Notes under the pieces: model-generated
Database searches by the model: none
Seen by the model: the letters and a program-made list of their open reading frames with translations, nothing else
What the model was told of the DNA's origin: nothing
Part shown: piece after piece, positions 52,006-61,503 of the stretch
How positions within the stretch are numbered: position 1 is the stretch's first letter
How the letters are laid out: each line of letters starts with the position of its first letter
NCBI RefSeq assembly: GCF_003577475.1
Contig: NZ_QPEP01000006.1
Span: 1-64,000, forward strand
DNA length: 64,000 nt
Direction of reading: 5' to 3'
From: Salinibius halmophilus
Lineage (GTDB): Bacteria; Pseudomonadota; Gammaproteobacteria; Pseudomonadales; Natronospirillaceae
Made by a program: the position numbers and the translations under genes

Positions 52006-53604
52006 ATGGCAACAGATCCTAGCCAAATACCGGGTGAGGACTCGGTAGATAAATTTAGTATAGAAAGTACCGACTACACGGTTGGGCAAGACAACGTGCA
52101 AAAGTGGGGCTTTGATGTGCATAACCCCGTTTTTGGTATTAGTGCGGGCCTCATTGCCCTTTTCTTGGTTGCAGCGGCGATAATCGATCCTGAAGTATCA
52201 TTAGCGGCGCTAGATGGCATGAAGTGGTGGATCATCGGCTTCTTTGACAGCTTCTTCATGTGGTCGGGTAATATTTTCGTATTATTCTGCATTGTTTTAG
52301 CGCTTAGCCCTTGGGGTAAGATCCGCATTGGTGGTAGTGACGCCAAAGCCGAACATGGCTACCTAGCTTGGTTGGGGATGTTGTTTGCGGCAGGCATGGG
52401 TATCGGCTTGATGTTTTGGGGCGTTGCTGAGCCGGCTGCCTACTTCACCGGCTGGTATGAAACACCATTTAATGTAACGCCAAATACACCTGAAGCGGCT
52501 GATCTAGCCTTAGGCGCAACCATGTTCCACTGGGGGCTACATCCATGGGCCATTTATGGTGTGGTTGCCTTGTCATTGGCATTCTTTGCTTACAACAAGG
52601 GAATGCCACTGTCGATTCGCTCGGTGTTCTACCCAATTCTTCGCGACCACACTTGGGGCTGGCCGGGCCATATCATTGATATCTTGGCTGTGCTGGCAAC
52701 TCTGTTTGGCTTGGCGACCTCGCTTGGCTTGGGCGCACAGCAAGCAGCGGCAGGCATTAACCATGTATTTGGCATCGACAACGGCATTGGCCTGTCGATT
52801 TTGGTGATTGTGTTTGTGACCGCGATTGCTATTGCTTCCGTTGTACGCGGCCTAGAAGGTGGCGTGAAGCTTTTAAGTAACATCAACATGGTGATTGCTT
52901 TCTTGCTGCTTGCCTTTGTGGCGATCGCTGGTATCGCAGTGGCCTTGGGCAGCATTCCACAAACACTCGTGGCGTATGTGAAGAACATCATTCCACTTAG
53001 TAACCCGCATGGCCGTGAAGACGAAGCTTGGATGCATGGCTGGACAGTCTTCTACTGGGCGTGGTGGATTTCATGGTCGCCATTTGTTGGTATGTTTATC
53101 GCTCGTATTTCGAAAGGGCGCAGCATCCGTGAGTTCGTTACAGCAGTATTGGTGGTGCCAACTCTGGTAACCGTGGTGTGGATGTCGGTTTATGGCGGCT
53201 TAGCAATTGATCAAATTCAAAACGACATTGGCGCTTTAGGTGCCGACGGTGTTACAGCGGTTGAGCTAGCGATGTTCCAGTTGTTCGACGAGCTAGCATT
53301 TGGCAAGTTCTTGTCGTTTATCGCGATCTTGCTGATTATGGTGTTTTTCATCACGTCATCCGACTCGGGCTCGCTGGTGATTGATAGTATCACTGCTGGC
53401 GGTAAGATCGACGCACCGGTACCACAACGAATTTTCTGGGCAACTGTTGAAGGCGCTATTGCTGCGGCACTGCTCTGGATTGGTGGTAAAGAGGCGCTGG
53501 ATGCGATTCAGGCAGGGGCTATCTCGGCTGGTTTGCCGTTTATGTTCATCTTGCTGCTAATGTGTGTGACCTTAATTATGGGTCTACGCACCGAGAAAAA
53601 ATAA
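52006..53604 (+). CDS. BCCT family betaine/choline/carnitine transporter
   Basis: 532 residues with twelve membrane helices. The family signature is in 'WAWWISWSPFVGMFIARISKGRSIREF', and the substrate-site glycine stretch 'AAGMGIGLMFWGVAEPAAYF' is present. It imports quaternary-ammonium osmolytes with Na+ or H+. The short C-terminal tail lacks a long regulatory domain. It fits a marine, salt-exposed life. GGGGCGG is the ribosome site. Confidence 0.94.
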   Translation: MATDPSQIPGEDSVDKFSIESTDYTVGQDNVQKWGFDVHNPVFGISAGLIALFLVAAAIIDPEVSLAALDGMKWWIIGFFDSFFMWSGNIFVLFCIVLALSPWGKIRIGGSDAKAEHGYLAWLGMLFAAGMGIGLMFWGVAEPAAYFTGWYETPFNVTPNTPEAADLALGATMFHWGLHPWAIYGVVALSLAFFAYNKGMPLSIRSVFYPILRDHTWGWPGHIIDILAVLATLFGLATSLGLGAQQAAAGINHVFGIDNGIGLSILVIVFVTAIAIASVVRGLEGGVKLLSNINMVIAFLLLAFVAIAGIAVALGSIPQTLVAYVKNIIPLSNPHGREDEAWMHGWTVFYWAWWISWSPFVGMFIARISKGRSIREFVTAVLVVPTLVTVVWMSVYGGLAIDQIQNDIGALGADGVTAVELAMFQLFDELAFGKFLSFIAILLIMVFFITSSDSGSLVIDSITAGGKIDAPVPQRIFWATVEGAIAAALLWIGGKEALDAIQAGAISAGLPFMFILLLMCVTLIMGLRTEKK

Positions 53605-53640
53605 TCGCGGGTAGATTTAGATTAATACTTAGCGTTTTCA

Positions 53641-53670
53641 AATGGCCTGCCTAGCAGGCCATTTTTGTTT
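53641..53670 (+). terminator. BCCT gene terminator
   Basis: AATGGCCTGC/GCAGGCCATT around CTA, followed by TTTTG. It lies 37 bases past the stop and just before the stop of the convergent exonuclease gene. Confidence 0.93.
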
Positions 53671-54353
53671 TAGCACCAGTGCTGACCCACCGAATCATTG
53701 CTATCTAGGTGGTAGGCAACCTGTGCTTGCAACAGTTCTGCGGTTGCAAGGGCATCGAGCATGGCGTTGTGATTGCGATAGGCTGGTAACTGATAACGCT
53801 GGCGCGCATCGGCTAAGCGAATTGAAGCTTGGCGGCGAAACCACTGGCTAGGTTTCCAGCGTGGTTGACGATGCAAGTTTGCTTCTATTTGCATGGTGTC
53901 GAGCATGGGGAATAGCCAGTCCTCATCAAAACGATTGCGCACAGTATGGCGCAAAAATTGCCGCTCAATCTTGTGAAAATGAGCCACCACCAACTTCCCT
54001 TGTAGCGCTTGCAACAGCTCATCGAAGACCTCACTAAAATCTGGTGCATCCGCTAGGTCACTATGAGTAATTTGGTGAATGGTAATCGAGTCTTCTGCGA
54101 GAGGTTTCCTTGGCTTAACTAACCAATGTTTTGCTTCATTCAGCTGAATGCGTTGCAGGCTGAAAGGTACTAATCCAATACTTGTAATGCCATGTTCCTG
54201 AGAGTTTAGGCCAGTGGTTTCAATGTCGAGCGCGACCATTTCTACGGCGCTGAGCGGTGCATTAGCAAAGGTGCAGCCAGAGCGATAGTACTGCTTAAGC
54301 GTTTGTCGCGATGCTTGGTGCGATTGAGTTTGAAAGTAGGTCATCCAGTCCAT
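53670..54353 (-). CDS. DnaQ-like 3'-5' exonuclease
   Basis: 227 residues. DEDDh exonuclease motifs: ExoI 'VALDIETTGLN', ExoII 'VVAHFHKIERQFL' and ExoIII 'YRNHNAMLDALATAELL'. The family trims 3' ends of DNA or RNA. ATG overlaps the stop of the upstream DUF294 gene (TAATG). This exonuclease/DUF294 pairing recurs in gammaproteobacteria. Confidence 0.9.
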   Translation of the reverse strand: MDWMTYFQTQSHQASRQTLKQYYRSGCTFANAPLSAVEMVALDIETTGLNSQEHGITSIGLVPFSLQRIQLNEAKHWLVKPRKPLAEDSITIHQITHSDLADAPDFSEVFDELLQALQGKLVVAHFHKIERQFLRHTVRNRFDEDWLFPMLDTMQIEANLHRQPRWKPSQWFRRQASIRLADARQRYQLPAYRNHNAMLDALATAELLQAQVAYHLDSNDSVGQHWC

Positions 54354-56230
54354 TAGCGAACCTTGTACGGATAGCGAAATTCAAGGTACTTTTGCGCACT
54401 GCTTAATACGCCAAATGCGTCTTTGAGCGTGTGACGGTCGCTGCTATTGACTAGCTCGGGTTCAACATTGTTGTCAGGTTGGCGCTCGTTGTCGATGTCG
54501 ATCACCTGATGGCGAATCCTCATCATCGACAAAAACTCAAAAGCGTAACGCAGTCGCTCTATCGCATCTTTTGGAATCAACGAAGTTTTGGCAATGTCAT
54601 CTAATCGATCAAAGCTGTTTTGCGCTGTGGAGCCCGCTGCTAAGGCATGCACCCGAATCACATCTACTAGGGGGGCCGTGCCTCTGCGTTTAACATTGAT
54701 TGAGTTGTTTTCTTTGCCATCTTTTTCTAGCACAAACGTGCGAAACAATCCCAGTGGCGGGGTGCGATTGAGGGCGTTACGCGCTAGGGCTGCTAAAAAA
54801 CGTTGTTGGCCTTGGGCGCGCTCGGCAACGAACTCGCGCAGTTCTTCAGCCATATTGATATCTCCGTACACACCGTCAATATCAAAGAAAATAGAGCAAT
54901 GCAGTAGTGCTTCCGGATTTGGGTTGGCTATCCAGTCGGCAAAGGTTGCTTGCCATTGTGATAGCGTCTTTCGCCATTGTGGATTGCTGGCCATAATGTC
55001 GCCCGAGCATAAGGTATAACCGCAGCGGTCGAGGGCAGTGCTGACTTTATCACTGAGCTCAACAAAGTAAGCTTCATGCTCGGGTTGGTAGTCATCGTGC
55101 AAAATCAGGGCATTATCTTGGTCGGTCAGTAAGGTTTGCTCATCGCGTGCCATGGAGCCTAGCACCATGTAGCAGTAGGGCACTGGCGGCTTGCCAAGGT
55201 CGGCTTCAGTGAGTTCGATAATGCGTTGCATAAACGCACGCCCAATCCCAGATAGCGCCTGGCCAACCATTTTCGAGTTGGCACCATCTTGCACCATGCG
55301 TACACACGACTGTGCAACATCGTGGCTTAATTTTGCTAGCTCGGCGATAGATTGTTGATTAGCAATGCTTGCCGCCAAATATAAACTGCTTTGGGTTTCA
55401 TAGCGCACAATATCGGCTAAACGAATGATCCCTAGCGGCCGGCGTTTGCGAAACACTGGCAGGTGGTGAATGTTATGTTTTAGCATGATGAGCATGGCTT
55501 CCTGAACCGATTCATCGGAAGCAATGCCGATCATTTCGCGGCTCATAATATTAGCAACCGGTGCCAGCGCCGATTCGCCTTGTGCAATCACCCTGGATAC
55601 AAAGTCATGTTCGGTAATGAGGCCACATATCTGCCAAGTTTGATTGTCTTCCTCGTAGCCCTTACTTGCCTGGCGGCGTACCAACATAGAAGAAGCGCCA
55701 TGCTCTATGAGCTGCTGTGAGGCTTGTTGGATGGTGGTGTCTTCATCAACAATTAGCGGTCGGCGGCGCACTAACTTGCGCACGCGAGTTATAAGTAGGT
55801 CGTTGTCTTTGCGTTGCTGCTCTACCGTGGTTTTTAATCTTGGCCCTTCGGCTTCAACAAAATCAGCAAAGGCTTCTTCTTCTAGTAGTTGCTCGAATAC
55901 CGTTTTGGGAATGTAGTAGATCAAGCAGTCTTCTAGAGCGCGCGCTGGAAAACGCACACATTGTTGGCGCAGCAAACTGAACTGGCCAAAAATATCGCCC
56001 TCGGTTAGGCGGTTATAAAGTTCGCCATTGCGGCGAAATAACTCTACGGCACCGCTGCGAATAAACATTAAATCGGTGGCCGGTTCTTCAAAATTAATAA
56101 TGGCGCTACCGGCCTTAAAGTAGCGAACTTGTAGGTGTTGCGCAATCAGCTCAATGGCATCATCACTAATAGCATCAAAGGGTTCAAACTGCCCAATGTA
56201 CTGGGCAATCTCTAGCTGCTCGGGTGTCAT
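54353..56230 (-). CDS. cNMP-binding, CBS and DUF294 nucleotidyltransferase protein
   Basis: 625 residues from ATG 56230, chosen for GGTGA 8 bases upstream. Domains: cyclic-nucleotide-binding-like (about 15-135), CBS pair (about 165-280; 'MSREMIGIASDESVQEAMLIML'), GlnD-like nucleotidyltransferase (about 300-440; 'VLGSMARDEQTLLTDQDNALI') and a helical C-terminal domain. Such proteins look like nucleotide-sensing signal transferases; no partner is known except the exonuclease that follows. Coupled to the exonuclease gene. Confidence 0.9.
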   Translation of the reverse strand: MTPEQLEIAQYIGQFEPFDAISDDAIELIAQHLQVRYFKAGSAIINFEEPATDLMFIRSGAVELFRRNGELYNRLTEGDIFGQFSLLRQQCVRFPARALEDCLIYYIPKTVFEQLLEEEAFADFVEAEGPRLKTTVEQQRKDNDLLITRVRKLVRRRPLIVDEDTTIQQASQQLIEHGASSMLVRRQASKGYEEDNQTWQICGLITEHDFVSRVIAQGESALAPVANIMSREMIGIASDESVQEAMLIMLKHNIHHLPVFRKRRPLGIIRLADIVRYETQSSLYLAASIANQQSIAELAKLSHDVAQSCVRMVQDGANSKMVGQALSGIGRAFMQRIIELTEADLGKPPVPYCYMVLGSMARDEQTLLTDQDNALILHDDYQPEHEAYFVELSDKVSTALDRCGYTLCSGDIMASNPQWRKTLSQWQATFADWIANPNPEALLHCSIFFDIDGVYGDINMAEELREFVAERAQGQQRFLAALARNALNRTPPLGLFRTFVLEKDGKENNSINVKRRGTAPLVDVIRVHALAAGSTAQNSFDRLDDIAKTSLIPKDAIERLRYAFEFLSMMRIRHQVIDIDNERQPDNNVEPELVNSSDRHTLKDAFGVLSSAQKYLEFRYPYKVR

Positions 56231-56287
56231 AAGCATTTCACCAAACGTCACTGCAGAATGTACTATGCAGTGTAACGGACTGTGGCG

Positions 56288-56965
56288 CTAATTACCTGTT
56301 AGGTCATATTGATAACCGGCGCCGTATACCGAGCGAATAAATGCTTGCTCGGGGGCGATTTGCTCAATTTTTTTACGCAGCTTTTTCACATGACTATCAA
56401 TGGTGCGGTCGCTGACCACCCGTTGATCGCTGTAGGCGTGATCCATTAACTGATCACGAGAATAAATTCGCCCGGGGTGAGCAATCAAGGTAGACAGGAT
56501 ATTGAACTCCACTGCAGTAAGCTGAGCTTGTTTACCTTGCCAGCTCACGGTTAGCTGTCCCTCGTTGAGCGTTAATCCTTGGGTGCTTACCGGTTCGCCA
56601 AGCAAGCGCGCGCGCCTTAATATGGCTTTGACTCTAGCTACAAGTTCACGGGGGCTAAAGGGTTTGCACAGGTAGTCATCGGCGCCAAGCTCTAACCCTA
56701 ACAGGCGGTCTACTTCCTCGACCCTCGCTGTGGTCATAATGATGGCGGTTTGCGGGGCAATGGCTTGCATCTGTTTGCATATTTCAATGCCGTCTGTGCC
56801 TGGCAGCATTAAATCTAGCACCACCAAGTCATAGCGGGTTTGCTCAAGCGCGCTAAGCGCATGGTCGCCATGATGCACCATCTCGACGTCGTAACCAGAG
56901 GCGAGCAAGTAGTCGCGCTCAACCTCCGCTAAGCTTACTTCGTCCTCAACGATTAATAGGTTCAT
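56288..56965 (-). CDS. OmpR-family response regulator (BaeR-like)
   Basis: 225 residues. Receiver with Asp in 'LVVLDLMLP' and Lys in 'CKPFSPREL'; winged helix 'VDSHVKKLRKKIE'-like and 'VYGAGYQYDL'. Overlaps the kinase gene by 4 bases; together a BaeSR/RstBA-like pair for envelope stress. Target genes unknown. Confidence 0.92.
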   Translation of the reverse strand: MNLLIVEDEVSLAEVERDYLLASGYDVEMVHHGDHALSALEQTRYDLVVLDLMLPGTDGIEICKQMQAIAPQTAIIMTTARVEEVDRLLGLELGADDYLCKPFSPRELVARVKAILRRARLLGEPVSTQGLTLNEGQLTVSWQGKQAQLTAVEFNILSTLIAHPGRIYSRDQLMDHAYSDQRVVSDRTIDSHVKKLRKKIEQIAPEQAFIRSVYGAGYQYDLTGN

Positions 56966-58266
56966 TGGCGCTCCCTCGGCAGGGTGATGATTAAACTTAA
57001 ACCACCCAATGGGCTATGCTCAGCCTGGATTTCTCCTTGGTGAGCTTTGACGATTTCGTCAACAATGGCAAGCCCCAATCCCGAGCCGCCAGTATAGCGG
57101 TTGCGAGATTCATCAACCCGATACAAGCGGTCGAATAGTTTGCTAAGGCTTGCATCTGGCACGCCTGGTGCGCTATCTGACCAGGTAATTTGCACATATT
57201 GCCCCATGTTCGTCACAGTCACTTGCAGCTGCATGGGTTGGTCACTGTAGTGCTTCGAGTTGCTAAGCAAGTTGTGCCAAAGTTGATTAAGTCGTTGGTC
57301 ATCAACGGCGGCAAAACTACTGTTGCCAACAAGATGTGTGGCCGGCCAGTGGGTTTGTAAAAATTCTGCTAGGTGTTCATGTATATCTAGGGTTTGCCAG
57401 TGATAGGTCAACCCACCAGCGTCTGAACGGGCAAGTTCTGCCAGGTCGTGAACTAGCGTGGTTAAGCGCTGTTGCTGATCTTTGAGTCTAGCCAAGGCGG
57501 CATCATCAAGCGGGCGAATGCCATCTTCAATGGCTTCAATGTCGGCCTGCAACACACTCAGAGGCGTGCGCAGTTCATGGGCAATATCTGCCACCCATTG
57601 TTTGCGCGCCTGCTGATGATCAGCCAGCGCTTGTGCTAGCAGGTCAACATCCTGCGATAGTTCGCCAAGCTCATCGCTGCGCTTGAGCTTCAACCTAGGC
57701 TGATAGTCGCCGCGCGCTAGTCGATGCAACGCGCTGGAAATTAGGCTAAGTGGCTTGGTGAGCTGGCGCGCCATCGCCATGGCAACAATGGCCGAAATAA
57801 TGATGGCCGCAATGGCAATCCACCAGCCTTGCTGTTGAATTTCGCGCTGGAACTGGCGGTCAAAATCGGCCAGGGCTCTGCTTCTATCGGGTATACCCAG
57901 GGTGCCCACTTGCTCACCATCAATTTCGAAGGGTACCCACAACATGTCATCGGCTGCTATGCGCGGGCCAATGAGTACTTGATTAAAATTATCGCGCAAT
58001 ACAAAGGGCAAACGACGGCGCTCAAAATTGCGCGAGCGCAATTCATCCATACGTGACCAGCCATGCGAGCGATACTCTAACTCGAGCATTTGTCGCCAAG
58101 GCTCTAAGCGCTTGAGTTCATTATTAATCGCGTAGCGCTCAAAGCGCTCCTGAAAAGCGAAGTTAGACGCTAGCACCAGCACAGCGGCGAGCGCAAAGTT
58201 GGCAAATAATATTGCCGCAAATAGTTTGCTTCGAACAGTGAGTTTCATAGCCATAGCATAAGCCAT
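56962..58266 (-). CDS. Sensor histidine kinase (BaeS-like)
   Basis: 434 residues. Two membrane helices (about 10-30 and 145-165), HAMP (about 165-220), HisKA with His in 'DIAHELRTPLSVLQADIE', HATPase with 'LLSNSKHYSD', 'DSAPGVPD' and 'GGSGLGLAIVDEI'. The periplasmic loop is about 110 residues. Start could be Met1, 5 or 7; the last (58248) begins closest to the helix. Confidence 0.92.
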   Translation of the reverse strand: MAYAMAMKLTVRSKLFAAILFANFALAAVLVLASNFAFQERFERYAINNELKRLEPWRQMLELEYRSHGWSRMDELRSRNFERRRLPFVLRDNFNQVLIGPRIAADDMLWVPFEIDGEQVGTLGIPDRSRALADFDRQFQREIQQQGWWIAIAAIIISAIVAMAMARQLTKPLSLISSALHRLARGDYQPRLKLKRSDELGELSQDVDLLAQALADHQQARKQWVADIAHELRTPLSVLQADIEAIEDGIRPLDDAALARLKDQQQRLTTLVHDLAELARSDAGGLTYHWQTLDIHEHLAEFLQTHWPATHLVGNSSFAAVDDQRLNQLWHNLLSNSKHYSDQPMQLQVTVTNMGQYVQITWSDSAPGVPDASLSKLFDRLYRVDESRNRYTGGSGLGLAIVDEIVKAHQGEIQAEHSPLGGLSLIITLPRERQ

Positions 58267-58347
58267 AACTTAGGATGAATTATGGAAAAATCTGACAAAT
58301 TGCTTGGTAACGGTCATCACCAAGCAACATCGAAATAAGGCTAGCAG

Positions 58348-58545
58348 TTAGTTTTGCTGGGAAGGCGATATGAGGTATCGAGCCATGCCATCAATATCTA
58401 GAATTTTTTTCCCGCCTTGGCAGCAAAATTTGGCAAATTTGCCGAACTCGGTGGTGAGCTCTACTTTTAAAGCAGCCATTGAGTAGCGCTTGCCTGTTCT
58501 GGCTAACAGCGCCATCACTTCATCGTCAGAAATAGTACGTCGCAT
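58348..58545 (-). CDS. YecH-like small protein (DUF2492)
   Basis: 65 residues. 'DEVMALLARTGKRYSMAALKVELTTEFG' and 'FCCQGGKKILDIDGMARYL' resemble YecH, a metal-binding-like family with conserved Cys, by recollection. AAGGGAG precedes the start. Function unknown. It lies upstream of the baeS-like gene on the same strand. Confidence 0.6.
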   Translation of the reverse strand: MRRTISDDEVMALLARTGKRYSMAALKVELTTEFGKFAKFCCQGGKKILDIDGMARYLISPSQQN

Positions 58546-58560
58546 TGTTTTTCTCCCTTA

Positions 58561-58590
58561 CCCCAAAGCGCACAACCATTGTGCTGGGGC
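58561..58590 (-). promoter_or_regulatory. Leader hairpin before the YecH-like gene
   Basis: CCCCA..GCACAA and TTGTGC..TGGGG form a stem just upstream of the ribosome site of the minus-strand gene. On the plus strand a T-rich stretch follows, so it could also terminate antisense transcription. Confidence 0.5.
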
Positions 58591-58623
58591 CTTATTTTTG
58601 TTTTCGCGTCTATTTTGTATGGT

Positions 58624-58891
58624 GCCCTAACTTTAGGGCTTTGGCATTCATGGAACTCGCTAATCGACACGACGCAAATGAAGAGCAGTCGAAAGCATCC
58701 CAGCGTGGGCTTCCAGCCAGTGCTTCCATGCACTGTCGTTCAAGCCTACAAACGCATCTTATGCGTTTGTTGCTTACGCATCGGCTTTTACCCCTGTAGT
58801 CTCTCTCTCTAAACAAAGAGGCGCTCCCTGCGGGTGACGGTCTCTTAGCAAGCACCATGAATACCAAGCTTGTCGCTCAAGTTAGTGGCTA
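58624..58891. repeat. Long imperfect hairpin element, copy 2, with an internal insertion
   Basis: Relative of 13898-14054. The arms CATGG..CTCGCTA (58649-58662) and TAGCAAG..CCATG (58846-58859) match copy 1 except at three base pairs that change on both sides. Outer arms GCCCTAACTT and AAGTTAGTGGC also pair. About 110 bases (58681-58790), absent in copy 1, are inserted; they hold the hairpins CAGTGC/GCACTG and ACAAACGCAT/ATGCGTTTGT (58748-58770). The rest of the gap 58546-59041 shows no gene. Confidence 0.75.
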
Positions 58892-59041
58892 TGATATTTA
58901 ATGTAGTTATTTTTATGACTATTAGGTGACAAAAAGATCTGATTGAGATCAATGGTTTGATTGCTTCTTGAGTGGCAATTTTGCAAGATTTTGCTATGCG
59001 GATTTTGTATGCTGGGTGCTCGCACTTTCAATGAGATGGTC

Positions 59042-60112
59042 ATGAATATTCTGGTTGCCCCTGATGCAATAGCGCCTGAGCTATCGGCATACCAAACATC
59101 GGTAATGCTGAAAGAAGCGCTACTGACGGTTTGCCCACGTGCGCGCTATCAATTATTGCCCATGTCTGATTGCCGCATTGGTATGGCGGATGCACTGCGC
59201 CATAGTGTTGGTGGGCAAATCATAGAATGCCGAGTGCAAGGCCCACTTGGTCACCCTGTAACGGCTCGCTACTTATTGTTAGATGACGGTAAAACTGCTG
59301 CCATTGAAGTTGCCGAGGCGGTCGGCTTAAAACAACTGCATGGGCAACCCAATAATGTTCTGCGTGCTTGTAGTTTTGGTGCCGGTGAGCTGATTTTAGA
59401 TGCGCTGAAACACGGCGTTTCACAAATTGTGTTGGGGTTAGATGAAACGGCAACACTAGATGGTGGCACCGGCATGATGCGCGCGCTAGGTGTGCGCTTT
59501 CTTGATATTTTTGGCAATGAGGTGGGGGCAGGTGCGCAAGCACTGCAGCACATCGAAAAGATCGACGCGACCGCCATTACGCCAATGTTAGAAGGGGTGC
59601 GCTTCGACATTGCCTGTGAGGTGGCGACTTGTTTGGCTGGCCCAACTGGCGCTGCGATTGAGTGTGGTGAGTTTAAAGGCGCCAGCTTGGATGAAATGTT
59701 GCAAATTGATGAGTACCTACACAGCTTTGCTGATGTGCTAGGGCGTGATATCGCCGACAGGCCAGGTGCTGGTGCCGCCGGTGGGGTAGGGGCGGTCGCT
59801 ATGGCGTTTTTGGTGACCCGAATGCGCCGCGGCGTTGATATTATTGCTGAGGTGGTTGATTTTCATAACCATCTAGCAAGTGCCGATTTAGTCATTAGCG
59901 CGCAAGGCTATGCAACCAAACAGCAGCCAAGTACGGTAGCAAGCGGCGTGGCTAGGCTAGCCGGTCAGCTCAATAAACCCTGCGTTGCAATAACACCACA
60001 TAATTGTGCCGACTTTCCACACTGGATTGCGTTACAATCGCCGCCCGATATTGACGTGCTGACATCGCAGCTAGCAGATGTGATCACGACTTTACTTCCA
60101 ACACTCGAGTAA
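59042..60112 (+). CDS. Divergent glycerate kinase-family protein
   Basis: 356 residues from ATG 59042 (MNILVAPDAIAPELS). The GarK fold is recognisable: 'APDA' start, 'DGGTGMMRALGVRF', 'DIACEVATCLAGPTGA', 'RPGAGAAGGVG' and 'ITPHN'. However, family hallmarks are altered: the usual FKGSLSA start reads AIAPELSA, GGSATNDGG reads DETATLDGG, and the TGEGxxDxQT motif near the end reads SAQGYATKQQ. Activity may be changed or lost. Followed by dbpA after 7 bases. Confidence 0.75.
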   Translation: MNILVAPDAIAPELSAYQTSVMLKEALLTVCPRARYQLLPMSDCRIGMADALRHSVGGQIIECRVQGPLGHPVTARYLLLDDGKTAAIEVAEAVGLKQLHGQPNNVLRACSFGAGELILDALKHGVSQIVLGLDETATLDGGTGMMRALGVRFLDIFGNEVGAGAQALQHIEKIDATAITPMLEGVRFDIACEVATCLAGPTGAAIECGEFKGASLDEMLQIDEYLHSFADVLGRDIADRPGAGAAGGVGAVAMAFLVTRMRRGVDIIAEVVDFHNHLASADLVISAQGYATKQQPSTVASGVARLAGQLNKPCVAITPHNCADFPHWIALQSPPDIDVLTSQLADVITTLLPTLE

Positions 60113-60119
60113 TATCTTC

Positions 60120-61502
60120 GTGCAAAAATTTTCTTCCTTGCCGCTGAGCAAGGCGCTGCTAGAAAACCTAGACAGCCTGAACTACCAACAAATGACCGAG
60201 ATTCAAGCGCAAAGCTTGCCGGTGATGATTGATGGCCGTGATGTGATCGCGCAAGCGCAAACTGGGTCTGGTAAAACGGCAGCCTTTGGTTTGGCCTTGC
60301 TGCATCATCTCAATGTCAAACGCTTTCGTGTGCAAACCCTTGTGTTATGCCCAACGCGCGAGCTAGCCGATCAAGTGGCGAACGAAATACGCCGCTTAGC
60401 GCGCACCATTCATAACATTAAAGTGCTTACCCTGTGTGGTGGCATGCCGTTTGGGCCGCAAATTGGCTCACTTGCTCATGGTGCTCATATTGTGGTGGGC
60501 ACACCCGGGCGCGTAGAAGAGCATGTACGCAAAGGCACACTGAAGCTTGCAGACATTCAAACCTTTGTCCTCGACGAAGCCGACCGCATGTTGGATATGG
60601 GCTTTCAACCTACCATTGATGCCATTGTTGATCAGTTGCCAGCGAAGCGGCAAAACTTGCTATTTAGTGCAACGTATCCAGCTGAAATTGAGCAACTATC
60701 AGCACGAGTGTTGAGCCAGCCGGTGATGGTGAAGGTAGAAAGCAAACACGATCAGCGCAGCATTGAACAGCATTTTTACCAGCTCGACAGCAATGATGAG
60801 CGCCTTGGTGCGGTAGTAACGCTATTGATGGTGCACAACCCAAATAGTGCCATTATTTTCTGTAACACGCGCAAAGAAGTGGATGAAATTGCCACTGAGC
60901 TGCGCAGCCAAGGTGTGGATGCTCTAGGCCTACATGGCGATTTAGACCAACCAAAACGCGACTCGGTGATTGTGCGATTTGCCAACCAAAGTGTGACGGT
61001 GCTGGTTGCAACCGACGTGGCTGCACGGGGCATTGATATTGATGACATTGAATTGGTGGTCAACTACCAAATAGCGCATGACCCTGAAGTGCACGTGCAC
61101 CGCGTGGGACGAACGGGTCGAGCCGGTGGCTCAGGTGTGGCGTGCTCTCTGTTTAGCAAGCGCGAAGCGCATAAGTTTGCTGATGTGCAAGCCTACTTAA
61201 ACTGTGATTTCGAAGCCGAAAGGGTGCCACCTCGCCCAGCTGGGGTTGAGCTCAAGTCGGCGGTGATGGCAACCTTGCGCATTGATGGTGGTAAACGCGA
61301 TAAGGTGCGCCCAGGTGACATTGTTGGGGCGTTAACAAAAGGTGGCGATATTGCCGGCAATGACTTGGGTAAAATTCAAGTGTTCCCTAACTGTGCCTAT
61401 GTTGCCGTGCGCAAACGAGACGCCAACCTCGCTTTGGATAAAATTAATCGTGGCAAGCTGAAAGGGCGTAAATTCAGAGCAATGCGAATTCGTGGGGAAT
61501 AA
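60120..61502 (+). CDS. dbpA: ATP-dependent RNA helicase DbpA
   Basis: 460 residues, GTG start. Q motif 'QMTEIQAQSLP', Walker A 'AQTGSGKTAAFGLAL', 'PTRELADQV', 'VLDEADRMLDMG', 'SATYP', 'HRVGRTGRAG', then the C-terminal RNA-binding domain (about 385-460; 'RPGDIVGALTKGGDIAGNDLGKIQVF' in parts) that targets 23S rRNA hairpin 92. Ribosome assembly factor. A membrane protein gene follows at once. Confidence 0.96.
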   Translation: MQKFSSLPLSKALLENLDSLNYQQMTEIQAQSLPVMIDGRDVIAQAQTGSGKTAAFGLALLHHLNVKRFRVQTLVLCPTRELADQVANEIRRLARTIHNIKVLTLCGGMPFGPQIGSLAHGAHIVVGTPGRVEEHVRKGTLKLADIQTFVLDEADRMLDMGFQPTIDAIVDQLPAKRQNLLFSATYPAEIEQLSARVLSQPVMVKVESKHDQRSIEQHFYQLDSNDERLGAVVTLLMVHNPNSAIIFCNTRKEVDEIATELRSQGVDALGLHGDLDQPKRDSVIVRFANQSVTVLVATDVAARGIDIDDIELVVNYQIAHDPEVHVHRVGRTGRAGGSGVACSLFSKREAHKFADVQAYLNCDFEAERVPPRPAGVELKSAVMATLRIDGGKRDKVRPGDIVGALTKGGDIAGNDLGKIQVFPNCAYVAVRKRDANLALDKINRGKLKGRKFRAMRIRGE

Positions 61503-61503
61503 T

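Noticed and set aside
58515-58867. Several open frames in the hairpin element
   Set aside because: They overlap a palindromic repeat on both strands and have no protein features.
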